DNA of 64,000 nucleotides from Aquabacterium sp. OR-4 (GTDB lineage: Bacteria; Pseudomonadota; Gammaproteobacteria; Burkholderiales; Burkholderiaceae_C), in NCBI RefSeq assembly GCF_025290835.2, contig NZ_JAOCQD020000003.1:496001-560000 (forward strand), given 5' to 3'. Numbering within the stretch: position 1 is the stretch's first letter; the number at the start of each line of letters is the position of its first letter. The notes beneath the pieces are model-generated. The model saw nothing but the letters and a program-made list of their open reading frames with translations. It was not told the DNA's origin and did not search any database. Position numbers and translations under genes: made by a program. This document shows, piece by piece, positions 7,794 through 15,981 of this stretch.

Positions 7794-8753
7794 TCAAGGC
7801 GGCGTGGGCGCGCCGATGAACGCACCAAAGGCGCGGCTGTTGCGGCCGGTGGCCACGCGCCGCAGTTGCTGGCCCGAGGCGGCGTCGAGCACGCTCACAT
7901 CGTCGTCCATCCAGTTCACTACGTAGACCTTGTCGGCATGGGCGGCCACGCCCTCGGGGTAGCCAAAGCCGCGCAGCGTGCGCAGCGGCCGCAGCGTCTG
8001 CGCATCGATGACGCTGACGCTGTCGTCGTGCTGGTTGCTCACGTACAGCAGCCGGCCACCATCGGCCAGTGCCGCACCGTAGGGCGCCCGGCCCACGCCG
8101 ATGGTGGCCGTCACGGTGAGGCTGCGGGTGTCGATCACGCTGAGGTCGTTGCTCAGCACGTTCAGCGCATACAGGCGCTGGCGCGCGGCGTCGTGCAGCA
8201 GCGCAAAGGGGTGTTCGCCCACCGCCACGCGGCGCAGCACACGGCCGCTGCCGAGATCGATCTCGGCCACCTGGTTGTCGTCGCGCTCGGCCACCCAGGC
8301 GCTGCGGCCGTCGGGGTGGGCGGCCACGCCGGCCGGGGCGCGGCCCACGGCGACTTCGCGCGGCGCCGCCTGGCCGCGGCTGGGCAGCAGCAGCAGCCGG
8401 TTGCGGTACCAGTCGGCCACCAGCAGCCACTGGCCGTCGGGCGTGATGTCCAGGCCCACCGGGCCGTCGCCGGCGGGCAGCGTGGCCACCACCGCCTGGC
8501 GCCGCATGTCGATGACCGAGATGCTGCGGCTGTCGGGGTTGGACACGAACACCAGGCCGAGCCCGCTGGCCGCCACCACGCCGGCCGGCGAGCGCCCCAC
8601 CGGCACCGTGGCCACCACGGCCTGGCGCTCGAGGTCGATCACCGAGACATCGTGGCTGCCCTGGTTGGTGATGTAGGCAAAGGGTGCCGCCCCTGCCGCG
8701 CCGCAGGCCGCGGCCAGCGCCAGGCTGCTGGCCAGGCGGGCGCGCAGCGTCAT
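7794..8753 (-). CDS. PQQ-dependent catabolism-associated beta-propeller protein (YVTN repeats)
   Basis: A 319-residue exported protein (signal to about residue 24, ACGAAGA). It is built of six to seven YVTN-type blades such as AYITNQGSHDVSVIDLERQAVVATVPVGRSPAGV, VFVSNPDSRSISVIDM and LYVSNQHDDSVSVIDAQTLRPLRTL. This matches the beta-propeller family linked to PQQ alcohol dehydrogenases. The start is the ATG at 8753, overlapping the upstream stop (ATGA). Its role is unproven; a scaffold or binding protein for the periplasmic dehydrogenase is often assumed. Confidence 0.88.
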   Translation of the reverse strand: MTLRARLASSLALAAACGAAGAAPFAYITNQGSHDVSVIDLERQAVVATVPVGRSPAGVVAASGLGLVFVSNPDSRSISVIDMRRQAVVATLPAGDGPVGLDITPDGQWLLVADWYRNRLLLLPSRGQAAPREVAVGRAPAGVAAHPDGRSAWVAERDDNQVAEIDLGSGRVLRRVAVGEHPFALLHDAARQRLYALNVLSNDLSVIDTRSLTVTATIGVGRAPYGAALADGGRLLYVSNQHDDSVSVIDAQTLRPLRTLRGFGYPEGVAAHADKVYVVNWMDDDVSVLDAASGQQLRRVATGRNSRAFGAFIGAPTPP

Positions 8754-9175
8754 CGCGGCTGGATGAAGCAGCGTTGCGCCGCCTTGGCCTGCAGCTCGCG
8801 CAGGCGCTTGATCTGCGGCTTGATCGACTCGTTGTCGCGCAGCTCGCTGCCGCGCTCGCCACCGATGCTGATCGCGTTGGCCGCCGTGCTCATGCTCACA
8901 TAGGCCTCGTGCGGCACCTCGGCGGCCACCGCGTCGAGCGCGCAGGAGCACTTGCTCAGCATCTCGAACTGCGGCCCGGGGTTGGCGCGCATGCAGTCGA
9001 GCACATAGCGCACGCGCTCGGCGGTGGGGTAGTCGTTGGCCAGGGCCGGGGCATGGCCCGACAGGGTTGACAGGCCCGCCAGGCAGGCCAGCGCGATCCG
9101 GGCCAGGCCGTGCCCGCGCTGGCGGCCTTGCTGGCCGTGTGGAAGGCGGTGCCGGGGCGTGCTGCGCTGGGTCAT
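8750..9175 (-). CDS. Exported hypothetical protein of the xox operon, Cys-rich
   Basis: 141 residues with a signal peptide (LARIALACLAGLSTLSGHAPALA). The mature part begins NDYPTAERVRYVLDCMRANPGPQFEMLSKCSCALDAVA, with the cysteines in C-x(14)-C-x-C spacing and a fourth near the C-terminus (AQRCFIQPR). I do not recognise a named domain. It is coupled by ATGA to the beta-propeller gene and lies in the same operon as xoxF, so a role in periplasmic methanol oxidation is likely by context only. The ATG at 9175 is chosen because the signal peptide follows directly. Confidence 0.75.
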   Translation of the reverse strand: MTQRSTPRHRLPHGQQGRQRGHGLARIALACLAGLSTLSGHAPALANDYPTAERVRYVLDCMRANPGPQFEMLSKCSCALDAVAAEVPHEAYVSMSTAANAISIGGERGSELRDNESIKPQIKRLRELQAKAAQRCFIQPR

Positions 9176-9228
9176 GGGGTGTTCACGGTCGGGCGTGGGT
9201 AGGGCGGTGCGCGCTGGCTGGGTGGGCC

Positions 9229-10149
9229 TCAGGGCGTGCGCGTGGCCGGCGTGGGGCGTGCTGCGGCCGCTGCCGCAGCGCCGGCGGCCCCGCTGGCCCC
9301 GCTGGCGCCGGTGGTCCCGCTGGCCCCGGCGGCTCGGGTGTCGGCGCCGCCCAGCGTGGGCGTGGCGCCGTCGAGCCACAGCTCCTCGGCCAGCACCGGC
9401 GTGGCCGCACCCGGGGCGGCGGCCACCAGGCTGCGAATGGCGTACAGGCCGCCCGGCACGGCGTCGGACAGCACAAAGCTGTACTGCTTGCCGGCCAGCT
9501 GTTCGAAGCGGGCACGCAGCGGGTCGTCGTGGTAAGGCCTGATCACGATCTGCTGCGCGGCCACCGTCTTGCCGCGCCACGGCACCTGCAGCGTGCTGAT
9601 CTGGGCGCCCTGGTAGACCGCCATGCGGATGCGCTTGCGAAAGTAGTTGGCCTTGCCGCTGGTCAGGCGCTGCATCTCGGCGATCTCGCGCTCGAGAAAA
9701 AACAGCAGCGCGGGGTTCGACTCGGCCTGCTCGATCTCGGGCGTGGCCACCTTGTGCTTGCCGCTGAGAAAGTCGCCCTTGGCCGCGCAGCAGCGGCCGT
9801 CGGCGCGGGCCGTGAGCGCCAGCGAGAGCTGATCGTCGAAGTTCTCGGCCAGGCTGCCGCGGCGCGCGAACTGGTAGCGCAGCACCAGCGGCGGCTTCAG
9901 CGTGCCCAGGTGGTTCTGCATGAACAGCGCCCGCTCGGCTGGCGAGAAGTCTTCGGCGCCGGCCTTGGCGGGCGCTTGGGTGGGTTCTTTGGCGGGTTCT
10001 TTGCTGGCCGCCGTGGCCGCCCGGGCCGGCGGGCTGAAGGCCAAGCCACCCAGGCCGGCCAGCCCGCCCAGACCTGCCGAACTGGCCATCAGGGCCAGAC
10101 CGGCCAGCAGACCGGCGCCCTGCCGCACCCCGAGCCAGCGCGCGATCAC
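9229..10149 (-). CDS. Exported hypothetical protein of the xox operon with a Gly-Ala-Ser tail
   Basis: 306 residues starting at a GTG that overlaps the xoxJ stop (GTGA). A hydrophobic export segment (GAGLLAGLALMASSAGLGGLAGLGGLAF) is followed by a low-complexity linker (ASKEPAKEPTQAPAKAG). The globular region runs from FSPAERALFMQNHLGTLKPPLVLRYQFARRGSLAENFDDQLSLAL to LWLDGA and includes RCCAAKGDFLSGKH. The last 40 residues are GASGTTGASGASGAAGAAA-like. I do not recognise a named family. The layout (RYQFARRGS..., YHDDPLRARFEQLAGKQYSFVLSDAVPGGLYAIRS) suggests a beta-rich periplasmic protein. Confidence 0.75.
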   Translation of the reverse strand: MIARWLGVRQGAGLLAGLALMASSAGLGGLAGLGGLAFSPPARAATAASKEPAKEPTQAPAKAGAEDFSPAERALFMQNHLGTLKPPLVLRYQFARRGSLAENFDDQLSLALTARADGRCCAAKGDFLSGKHKVATPEIEQAESNPALLFFLEREIAEMQRLTSGKANYFRKRIRMAVYQGAQISTLQVPWRGKTVAAQQIVIRPYHDDPLRARFEQLAGKQYSFVLSDAVPGGLYAIRSLVAAAPGAATPVLAEELWLDGATPTLGGADTRAAGASGTTGASGASGAAGAAAAAAARPTPATRTP

Positions 10150-11003
10150 GGCCGTGTCGCCGAGAAGGTTTCGTCGACCAGCGGCACGTTGTACTCGGCC
10201 AGGATGGCCTCGATGGCGCCGCGCTGCGCGTCGATCAGGGCCTCGACCTGGGCCTTCCAGGCGCGCTCGCCATGGCGCACGCCCATTGCCATCTGGTAGT
10301 CGAACTGCACGCCGCGCTCGGACTTGAGCGGCACCACGGTCAGCCGGGGCTGGCTCACACGCTTGGCAAAGTAGCCGGCGATCGGGCCCCAGACGATGGC
10401 CACGTCGATCTTGCCCGCGGCCAGATCGCTCTCGATGATCTGGCCCGGGTACTGGTCGGGGTTGGCGTCGAGCGTGCGGTAGGGCACGCCGCTGTCGACC
10501 AGGCCGTGGCGGTTGAGCCATTCGGCGGCCGGTGAGCGGTCGTACACGCCAATGCGCAGCTGCGACAGCACACGCTTGTCGAGCGCCAGAAACTGCTCGC
10601 CGCTGCGCACGCCGTCCAGGCCCTTGCCGGACGCGTACACCAGCGCATAGGTCGAGCGGTAGTAGGGCTTGGTCACCGCCACCTGGTCAAAGCCGACCGG
10701 CACGCCGATGACGATGTCGCAAGGGTAGTCCTGCCCCGGCAGCTTGTAGCGCAGCGTGTTGCGGATGAAAGCCATGCGCTGCGGAAACGAGTAGTAGGTC
10801 ACCGGCAGGCCCATGGCCTTGCCCAGCACCTCGGCAATGCGGTTCTCGATGCCTTCGCCGCTGCGGTTGGAGAACGGCAGGTTGTTCGGGTCCTGGCACA
10901 CGCGCAGCGCGGTGCGCGGCTCGGCCGCTGCCTCCTGCGCGGCCACGGGGGGCTGGGCCAGCGCCAGGGTCAGGCCCAGGCATGCCGCGGCAAAGGGCCT
11001 CAT
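10146..11003 (-). CDS. xoxJ: XoxJ: quinoprotein dehydrogenase-associated periplasmic binding protein
   Basis: 285 residues with a Sec signal (LGLTLALAQPPVAAQ). The type II periplasmic binding fold is typical of MxaJ/XoxJ: LRVCQDPNNLPFSNRSGEGIENRIAEVLG at the start of the mature protein, then YYSFPQRMAFIRNTLR, CDIVIGVPVGFDQVAVTKPYYRSTY and IDVAIVWGPIAGYFAK. XoxJ is thought to help activate or load XoxF rather than import solute. ATG and the xoxG stop overlap (ATGA). The xoxF-G-J order matches the usual lanthanide methanol dehydrogenase operon. Confidence 0.92.
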   Translation of the reverse strand: MRPFAAACLGLTLALAQPPVAAQEAAAEPRTALRVCQDPNNLPFSNRSGEGIENRIAEVLGKAMGLPVTYYSFPQRMAFIRNTLRYKLPGQDYPCDIVIGVPVGFDQVAVTKPYYRSTYALVYASGKGLDGVRSGEQFLALDKRVLSQLRIGVYDRSPAAEWLNRHGLVDSGVPYRTLDANPDQYPGQIIESDLAAGKIDVAIVWGPIAGYFAKRVSQPRLTVVPLKSERGVQFDYQMAMGVRHGERAWKAQVEALIDAQRGAIEAILAEYNVPLVDETFSATRP

Positions 11004-11386
11004 GGCGAGATCGGCTCGACCTTGGAGCGGGTGATGGCGCCGTCGGAACGGCCCTTGAGGTAGGCATACAGCTGGTCGATGTTGTTCATCACCGCCTCGC
11101 TGGAGCCGAAGCTCTGCATGCCCTTGTCGAGGCGGCCGTCGCGCACCACCTTGACGAAATCGTCCTTGCTCAGGGTCTTGAGGCTGACCACCAGCGAGGG
11201 GCCGACCATGCCTTCCTGATTGGCACCATGGCAGCGGTCGCAGGCCGCCTGGCGCCAGGTGCGAAAGCCCTTCATGGTCTGGGGATCGACCTTGTAGCCG
11301 TCGACCACGGTGTACAGCGCATCGCCGGCCGCGGCATTGCAGGCGCCCACCAGGGCAAGGTTGAGCAGCAAAAACTTCCTGAGCAT
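11000..11386 (-). CDS. xoxG: XoxG: cytochrome c electron acceptor of XoxF
   Basis: A 128-residue single-haem cytochrome c with a short signal (MLRKFLLLNLALVGACNAAAG) and the haem motif C49-D-R-C52-H53. Possible axial Met residues lie in DKGMQSFG. It is the expected partner taking electrons from reduced PQQ in XoxF. It lies 131 bp after the xoxF stop and overlaps xoxJ by 4 bp. Confidence 0.92.
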   Translation of the reverse strand: MLRKFLLLNLALVGACNAAAGDALYTVVDGYKVDPQTMKGFRTWRQAACDRCHGANQEGMVGPSLVVSLKTLSKDDFVKVVRDGRLDKGMQSFGSSEAVMNNIDQLYAYLKGRSDGAITRSKVEPISP

Positions 11387-11517
11387 GGTGATGTGTGCGA
11401 GCTTGGGTTGCTGGTAGGTCAGGGCCCAGGCGGGCCGCGCGCTGCGCGCCGCCCGCCTGGCTTGGTGGGGCCGGGCGGCGGGTGTGGGCCACCCGCCGCC
11501 CGGCGCCCGCAGGCGCC

Positions 11518-13338
11518 TCAGTTGGGCAAGGCGAAGACGGTCAGCGAGCCACCGAGTTCGGTGTACTGGCTCAGTTCACGGTAGCCACCCACGGCACCCA
11601 GGCCGTCGGTGTCCTTCTCGAGGCCAGCGGCCATGCCGATGCCGGCCCAGCCACCGATGCCCGAGAACACGCCCAGGAACTGCTTGCCCTTGTGCTCGTA
11701 GGTGAACACGTTGCCGATGATCCCGGAGGGCGTCTTGAACTTGAACAGCTCCTTGTTGATGTCCTTCTTGTCCACGCACTTCAGGTAGCCCTCGAGCGTG
11801 CCGTAGCAGCTGAGACCGCCTGCGGTGTTGAGCGATCCGCTCCACACCGAGAACTTCTCGGCCTTGCTCTGCACGATCTTGCCGGTGCCGGCGTCCCAGG
11901 TGATGTAGTTGCCCATGCCGCCGTGGCTGGCCGGCGCCGGGAACATCGACAGCGTGGCGCCCACATACGGCTGGCCCGCGGTGTACTCGACCTTGAACGG
12001 CTCGTAGTCCATGCAGACATGGTTGGTCGGCACGTAGAAGAGCTTGGTTTCGGGGTCGAACGAGGCCGGCTGCTGGTCCTTGCTGCCCAGTGCGGCCGGG
12101 CAGATGCCCTTGGTGTTGACGTCGGGTCCGTTCTTGGCCGTGGAGTAGCGTGGCACCACCTGCGGCCGGCCCGACTTCATGTCCACATGGGTGGCCCAGT
12201 TCACCGCTGGATCGAACTTCTCGGCCACCAGCAGGGCGCCGTTGGTGCGGTCCATGGTGTAGCCGAAGCCGTTGCGGTCGAAGTGCACCAGGGCCTTGGT
12301 CATCTTGCCCTTGACCGGGATGTCGGCCAGGATCATCTCGTTGATGCCGTCGAAGTCCCACTCGTCGAACGGCGTCATCTGATAGACCCAGTTGACGCGG
12401 CCGCTGTCGACATCACGCGACCAGATCGACATCGACCACTTGTTGTCGCCCGGGCGCTGCGCCGGGTTCCAGGTGCTGGGGTTGCCGGTGCCGTAGAACA
12501 TGGCGTTGAGCGCCTTGTCGTAGCTGTACCAGCCCCAGGTGGTGCCGCCGCCGATCTTCCACTGGTCGCCCTGCCAGGTCTTGAGCGAGGAGTCCTTGCC
12601 CACCGGCTTGACCGCACCATCGGTCCAGGTGGTGGTGCGGTCGGGGTCGATCAGCATCTCGCTGTCGGGGCCCACGCTGTAGCCCTTCCAGGCCAGCTTG
12701 CCGTCGCTGAGGTTGTAGGCCGCGATAAAGCCGCGCACACCCCATTCGCCGCCGGAGATGCCGGTGATGACCTTGTCCTTGAACACGTGCGGCGCATTGG
12801 TGTTCACCGCGCCGAGCTTGGGCTCGCCGTTCTTCACGCTCCACAGCAGCTTGCCGCTCTTGGCATCGAGCGCGATCAGGTTGCTGTCGGCCTGCTGCAG
12901 GATGACCTTGCCTTCGGCATAGGCCAGGCCGCGGTTGACCGTGTCGCAGCACATCTGCGGAATCACGGCCGGGTCTTGCTTGGGCTCGTACTTCCACAGG
13001 ATCTTCTGCGTGTCGAGGTCGATCGCGAACACCTTGTTCGGGAACGGCGAGTGCAGGTACATCTTGCCGTCCACCACCAGTGGCGAGCCCTCATGGCCGC
13101 GCAGCACGCCGGTGGAGAAGGTCCATGCCACCTGCAGCTTGCCCACGTTGCTGGCGTTGATCTGCTTGAGCTGGCTGTAGCGCTGGTTGTACATGTCGCC
13201 AGCCTGCATCGCCCAGTTCTTGGGGTTGGCGATGTGTTTCTCGACATCGGCGTTGGCCAGTGCCAGGCCTGGCAGCGCCAGCAGCGCCAGGCCCACACAC
13301 GACCACACCGACCGATTGGATAGTCCCGTCCTTCGCAT
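11518..13338 (-). CDS. xoxF: XoxF: lanthanide-dependent PQQ methanol dehydrogenase
   Basis: 606 residues, periplasmic (signal ending ALA-NADVEK), oxidising methanol with PQQ as cofactor. The vicinal disulfide is C130-C131 ([12 protein letters not shown]). Metal-site residues are E198 (SGGEWGVRG), N286 ([10 protein letters not shown]) and D328 in [10 protein letters not shown]. The extra acid D330, two residues after the catalytic Asp, marks the Ln3+-dependent enzymes; calcium-type MxaF has Ala there. W-motif propeller blades run throughout. The ATG at 13338 follows an AAGGAG ribosome site. It heads a ten-gene operon (xoxF to the thioredoxin-like gene). No mxaF-type gene is visible in the window. 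Confidence 0.97.
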   Translation of the reverse strand: MRRTGLSNRSVWSCVGLALLALPGLALANADVEKHIANPKNWAMQAGDMYNQRYSQLKQINASNVGKLQVAWTFSTGVLRGHEGSPLVVDGKMYLHSPFPNKVFAIDLDTQKILWKYEPKQDPAVIPQMCCDTVNRGLAYAEGKVILQQADSNLIALDAKSGKLLWSVKNGEPKLGAVNTNAPHVFKDKVITGISGGEWGVRGFIAAYNLSDGKLAWKGYSVGPDSEMLIDPDRTTTWTDGAVKPVGKDSSLKTWQGDQWKIGGGTTWGWYSYDKALNAMFYGTGNPSTWNPAQRPGDNKWSMSIWSRDVDSGRVNWVYQMTPFDEWDFDGINEMILADIPVKGKMTKALVHFDRNGFGYTMDRTNGALLVAEKFDPAVNWATHVDMKSGRPQVVPRYSTAKNGPDVNTKGICPAALGSKDQQPASFDPETKLFYVPTNHVCMDYEPFKVEYTAGQPYVGATLSMFPAPASHGGMGNYITWDAGTGKIVQSKAEKFSVWSGSLNTAGGLSCYGTLEGYLKCVDKKDINKELFKFKTPSGIIGNVFTYEHKGKQFLGVFSGIGGWAGIGMAAGLEKDTDGLGAVGGYRELSQYTELGGSLTVFALPN

Positions 13339-13378
13339 TGCTGTCTCCTTGTTGAGATGACCGGAGCCTTGCCGCGCC

Positions 13379-13397
13379 ATCACCACCCGGTGGTGAT
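13379..13397. promoter_or_regulatory. Perfect inverted repeat upstream of xoxF
   Basis: ATCACCAC-CCG-GTGGTGAT, 8-bp arms and a 3-bp centre, 41 bp upstream of the xoxF start codon. It could be an operator or a 5'-UTR hairpin. No known lanthanide-switch or MxbDM site is recognised. Confidence 0.5.
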
Positions 13398-14022
13398 CAA
13401 TGGCCTCGGATTGACGTACTCGGCACCCCCTTTCCGCAAAAAGCGGGCCCGATTCCGGGGGGGGGCCGGCCGGGCGGCTGGTGGCCAGCGGCGGCTCGCG
13501 GGGCCACGGCCGGGTAGCGGGTGCCGCCCACGATGGCAGGCAGGCCAGGCGGGCGCAAGCGCTGCGCGCCGAAGGCGGCAAGGGTTCAGGGATCGTCCCG
13601 ATAGGGTTACTACGGTTTGCCGGGCGCGGCCTGGCGGGCCGGCCGGCGGCGCCGGCCAGGGCCGCGCACAAGCTGCGCCAAAAGCGTGGCACCGGGGCCG
13701 GGACACAGTGTTGCAGTTGCCCGCTGGCAAGGGGCCTGGCCATGCAACGCTGACGCAAGGCGGGCATGGGTGAGCGGCGCTCAGCCACTCAGTCCAGCCC
13801 GCGCGGCCGCGCCGTCGCAGTCGCTGCCGAGACCGCCGGCTGGCGGTTGCCTGCTGATGCAGCCGCCAGCCAGCCAGCCAGCCGCGGCGTCCATACCGGC
13901 CGCACCAGCGTGCCGAGGCAAGCTCTGGCTGCGTCGCGGGCGCGCGGTCGCGCCGTGGCGCATACTGGCTGCATGAACACTGACTGGACAGCCCGGCGCC
14001 CTGGGGTGCCTGCGGCAGCGCG
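13398..14022. other. Long divergent intergenic region between xoxF and the transglutaminase gene
   Basis: No convincing gene is present; open frames on both strands lack start sites and family motifs. Visible features are a run of nine or more G after GATTCC near 13451 and a (CCAG)n microrepeat around 13867–13883. It should hold the xoxF promoter. Confidence 0.6.
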
Positions 14023-14955
14023 ATGATCCGCATCGAGTTGCAGATCGACCTGCGCTACGAGATCGACGAGTACGGCGCCGATTTCATCTTCAACATCCAC
14101 GCGGCGCACACGCCGGCCCAGGTGGTGTGCTCGGAACAGCTCACGCTGAGCCAGCCGATCGCCACCCGGCTGGACACCGACCCCGCCACCCGCAACCGCT
14201 ACCTGCGGCTGCGCGCGCTGCCGGGCACGCTGGCGCTGCGCTACCTGGCCACGGTGCAGTTGACGCACCAGTTTCTCGAGCCGGCGCAGTTGCCCGAGGT
14301 GCCGGTGGGCCGACTGCCGCCCGAGGTGATCGGCTACATCTACCCCAGCCGCTACTGCCAGAGCGACCGCCTGATCCGCCTGGCCACGCACCAGTTCGGC
14401 GCGCTCTTCACCGGCCACAGCCGGGTGATGGCCATCCAGGACTGGGTGCGCCGGCAGGTGCGCTTTACCTCCAACACCACCAACTCCAGCACCTCGGCGG
14501 TGGACACGGTGATCGAGCAGCAGGGCGTGTGCCGCGACTTCGCGCACCTGATGATCGCGCTGTGCCGGGCGGTCAACATCCCGGCGCGATTTGCCACCGG
14601 CACCGATTACGGCGCCGATCCGGTGCTGGGCCCGCCCGACTTCCATGCCTATGTGGAGGTGTACATCGGCGGACGCTGGGTCATCTTCGACCCCTCGGGC
14701 ACCGCCATCCCGATGGGTTTTGTGCGCCTGGGCACCGGGCGCGACGCCGCCGACGTGGCCGTGGCCACCATCTTCGGCAACGTGCAGTCGGCACCGCCGC
14801 TGATCCGCACCACCATCCTGCACGACCTGCCGGGCTGCGTGATGCCGGCGCACAGCACGCAGGCGCTCAGCACCGATGCCGGGCCGCCGCCGCTGCAGGC
14901 GCAGCCCCTGGCGCCACTGGCGCCTTACCAGCCGCTCGCGCCGCTGGCGCCGTAG
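14023..14955 (+). CDS. Transglutaminase-like cysteine protease family protein
   Basis: 310 residues. An N-terminal beta domain (IELQIDLRYEIDEYGADFIFNIHAAHT) is followed by a transglutaminase core with the catalytic triad Cys170 (QQGVCRDFAHL), His208 (PDFHAYVEVYIG) and Asp223 (WVIFDPSG). No signal peptide is seen, so it is cytoplasmic. The C-terminal 30 residues are Pro/Leu/Ala repeats (PLAPLAPYQPLAPLAP) that stop at a TAG inside the repeat tract. The ATG at 14023 fits the usual MIRI-type start of this family. Substrate unknown; often found near alpha-E and circularly permuted ATP-grasp genes, which are not seen here. Confidence 0.85.
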   Translation: MIRIELQIDLRYEIDEYGADFIFNIHAAHTPAQVVCSEQLTLSQPIATRLDTDPATRNRYLRLRALPGTLALRYLATVQLTHQFLEPAQLPEVPVGRLPPEVIGYIYPSRYCQSDRLIRLATHQFGALFTGHSRVMAIQDWVRRQVRFTSNTTNSSTSAVDTVIEQQGVCRDFAHLMIALCRAVNIPARFATGTDYGADPVLGPPDFHAYVEVYIGGRWVIFDPSGTAIPMGFVRLGTGRDAADVAVATIFGNVQSAPPLIRTTILHDLPGCVMPAHSTQALSTDAGPPPLQAQPLAPLAPYQPLAPLAP

Positions 14956-15003
14956 CTGGCGCTGGCGCCGCTGGCGCCGTAGCAGCCGCTGGCGCCGTAG
15001 CTG
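14907..15003 (+). repeat. GCGCCGCTGG-type tandem repeats at the transglutaminase 3' end
   Basis: Degenerate CTGGCGCC(G/A) units run through the stop codon and about 50 bp beyond it. Several later units contain in-frame TAG. On the opposite strand the tract reads as a GAS-rich pseudo-collagen frame, which I do not regard as a gene. Confidence 0.6.
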
Positions 15004-15111
15004 CCGCTCGTGCCACTGGCGCTGAAGCCGCCGGTCGAGCCGCCGCCGCTGCCCTGAACGCGGGCCGGCCGTGGCCGCCGGTGGCGGCCCGTGGGCCGCT
15101 GGCCGCCACCT

Positions 15112-15921
15112 ATGATGGCCGCCATGCCGGCCCCCACCGCCCTGCCCCGCCCCGCGCCGCTGCGTGCCGCGCAGCGCTGGCTGGCCAGCTGGTGGCAGAT
15201 CGTGCACCTGGGCGCGCTGGTGGGGGCGCTGCTGCTCAGCCCGTCCACCTACGGCCGTGCGCGCCGGCCGCTGCTGGCGCGGCAGGTGGTGGCGTCGGCG
15301 CTGCCGCTGCTGGGCTGGTTTGGCGTGGTGTCCACGCTGCTGAGCCTGGTGATCGCGCGCATCGTGCTGGTCACCGCCGCCAGCTACGGCCTCAGCCAGT
15401 ACGCGCTGGGCATGGTGGTGCGGGTGCTGGTGCTCGAACTCATTCCGCTGGTGGCGGCGCTGTTCGTGGCGGTGCGGGTCACCGTGCCGGCGGCGGCGCA
15501 ACTGGCCGCGCTGCGCCAGACCGGCGCGCTGCAGGCGCTGCGCCAGCGTGGCGGCGACCTGCTGCGCGACGAGGTGGTGCCGCGCGCCGCCGCGGCGCTG
15601 TTCTGCATGCTGCTGCTGGCCGCGCTCAGCAGCGTGGTCACGCTGGTGCTGGCCTATCTGCTGGCGCATGGCTTCACGCCCTGGGGGCTGGCGCGCTTTA
15701 CCCGCCAGGTGGGCCAGGTGTTCACGCCGGCCGTCTCGCTGATCTTTCTGCTCAAGACCCTGGGCTTCGGCGCCGCGGTGGCCATCATTCCGCTGGGCTC
15801 GGGCCTGCACGACCGCACGGGCAGCGCCAACCCGCTGCCGCTGGAGCTGCAGGGCCTGGTGCGGCTGTTTGCCGCCATCCTGCTGATCGAGGTGCTGTCG
15901 CTGATGGGCAACTACGCCTGA
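15112..15921 (+). CDS. MlaE/YrbE-type ABC transporter permease
   Basis: 269 residues with five to six hydrophobic segments, matching the MlaE permease family of MCE lipid transporters: IVHLGALVGALLLSPSTYG, VIARIVLVTAASYGLSQYALGMVVRVLVLELIPLVAALFVAVRV, VVPRAAAALFCMLLLAALSSVVTLVLAYLLAHGFTPWGL and FLLKTLGFGAAVAIIPLGSGL. The frame opens at a GTG (15091). ATGs at 15112 and 15124 are likelier starts and neither has a strong ribosome site. An MCE-domain gene follows after 60 bp. No ATP-binding partner is encoded between them, which is unusual. Confidence 0.85.
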   Translation: MMAAMPAPTALPRPAPLRAAQRWLASWWQIVHLGALVGALLLSPSTYGRARRPLLARQVVASALPLLGWFGVVSTLLSLVIARIVLVTAASYGLSQYALGMVVRVLVLELIPLVAALFVAVRVTVPAAAQLAALRQTGALQALRQRGGDLLRDEVVPRAAAALFCMLLLAALSSVVTLVLAYLLAHGFTPWGLARFTRQVGQVFTPAVSLIFLLKTLGFGAAVAIIPLGSGLHDRTGSANPLPLELQGLVRLFAAILLIEVLSLMGNYA

Positions 15922-15981
15922 CTCGCCTGACTCGCCCGATACGCCCCACGCCCGACACGCCTGCCCCCGCCCCCGCCACCG

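Noticed and set aside
14925..15248. Minus-strand GAS-rich 'collagen-like' frame
   Set aside because: Produced by the tandem repeat after the transglutaminase gene and overlapping the permease start; no signal or flanking support.
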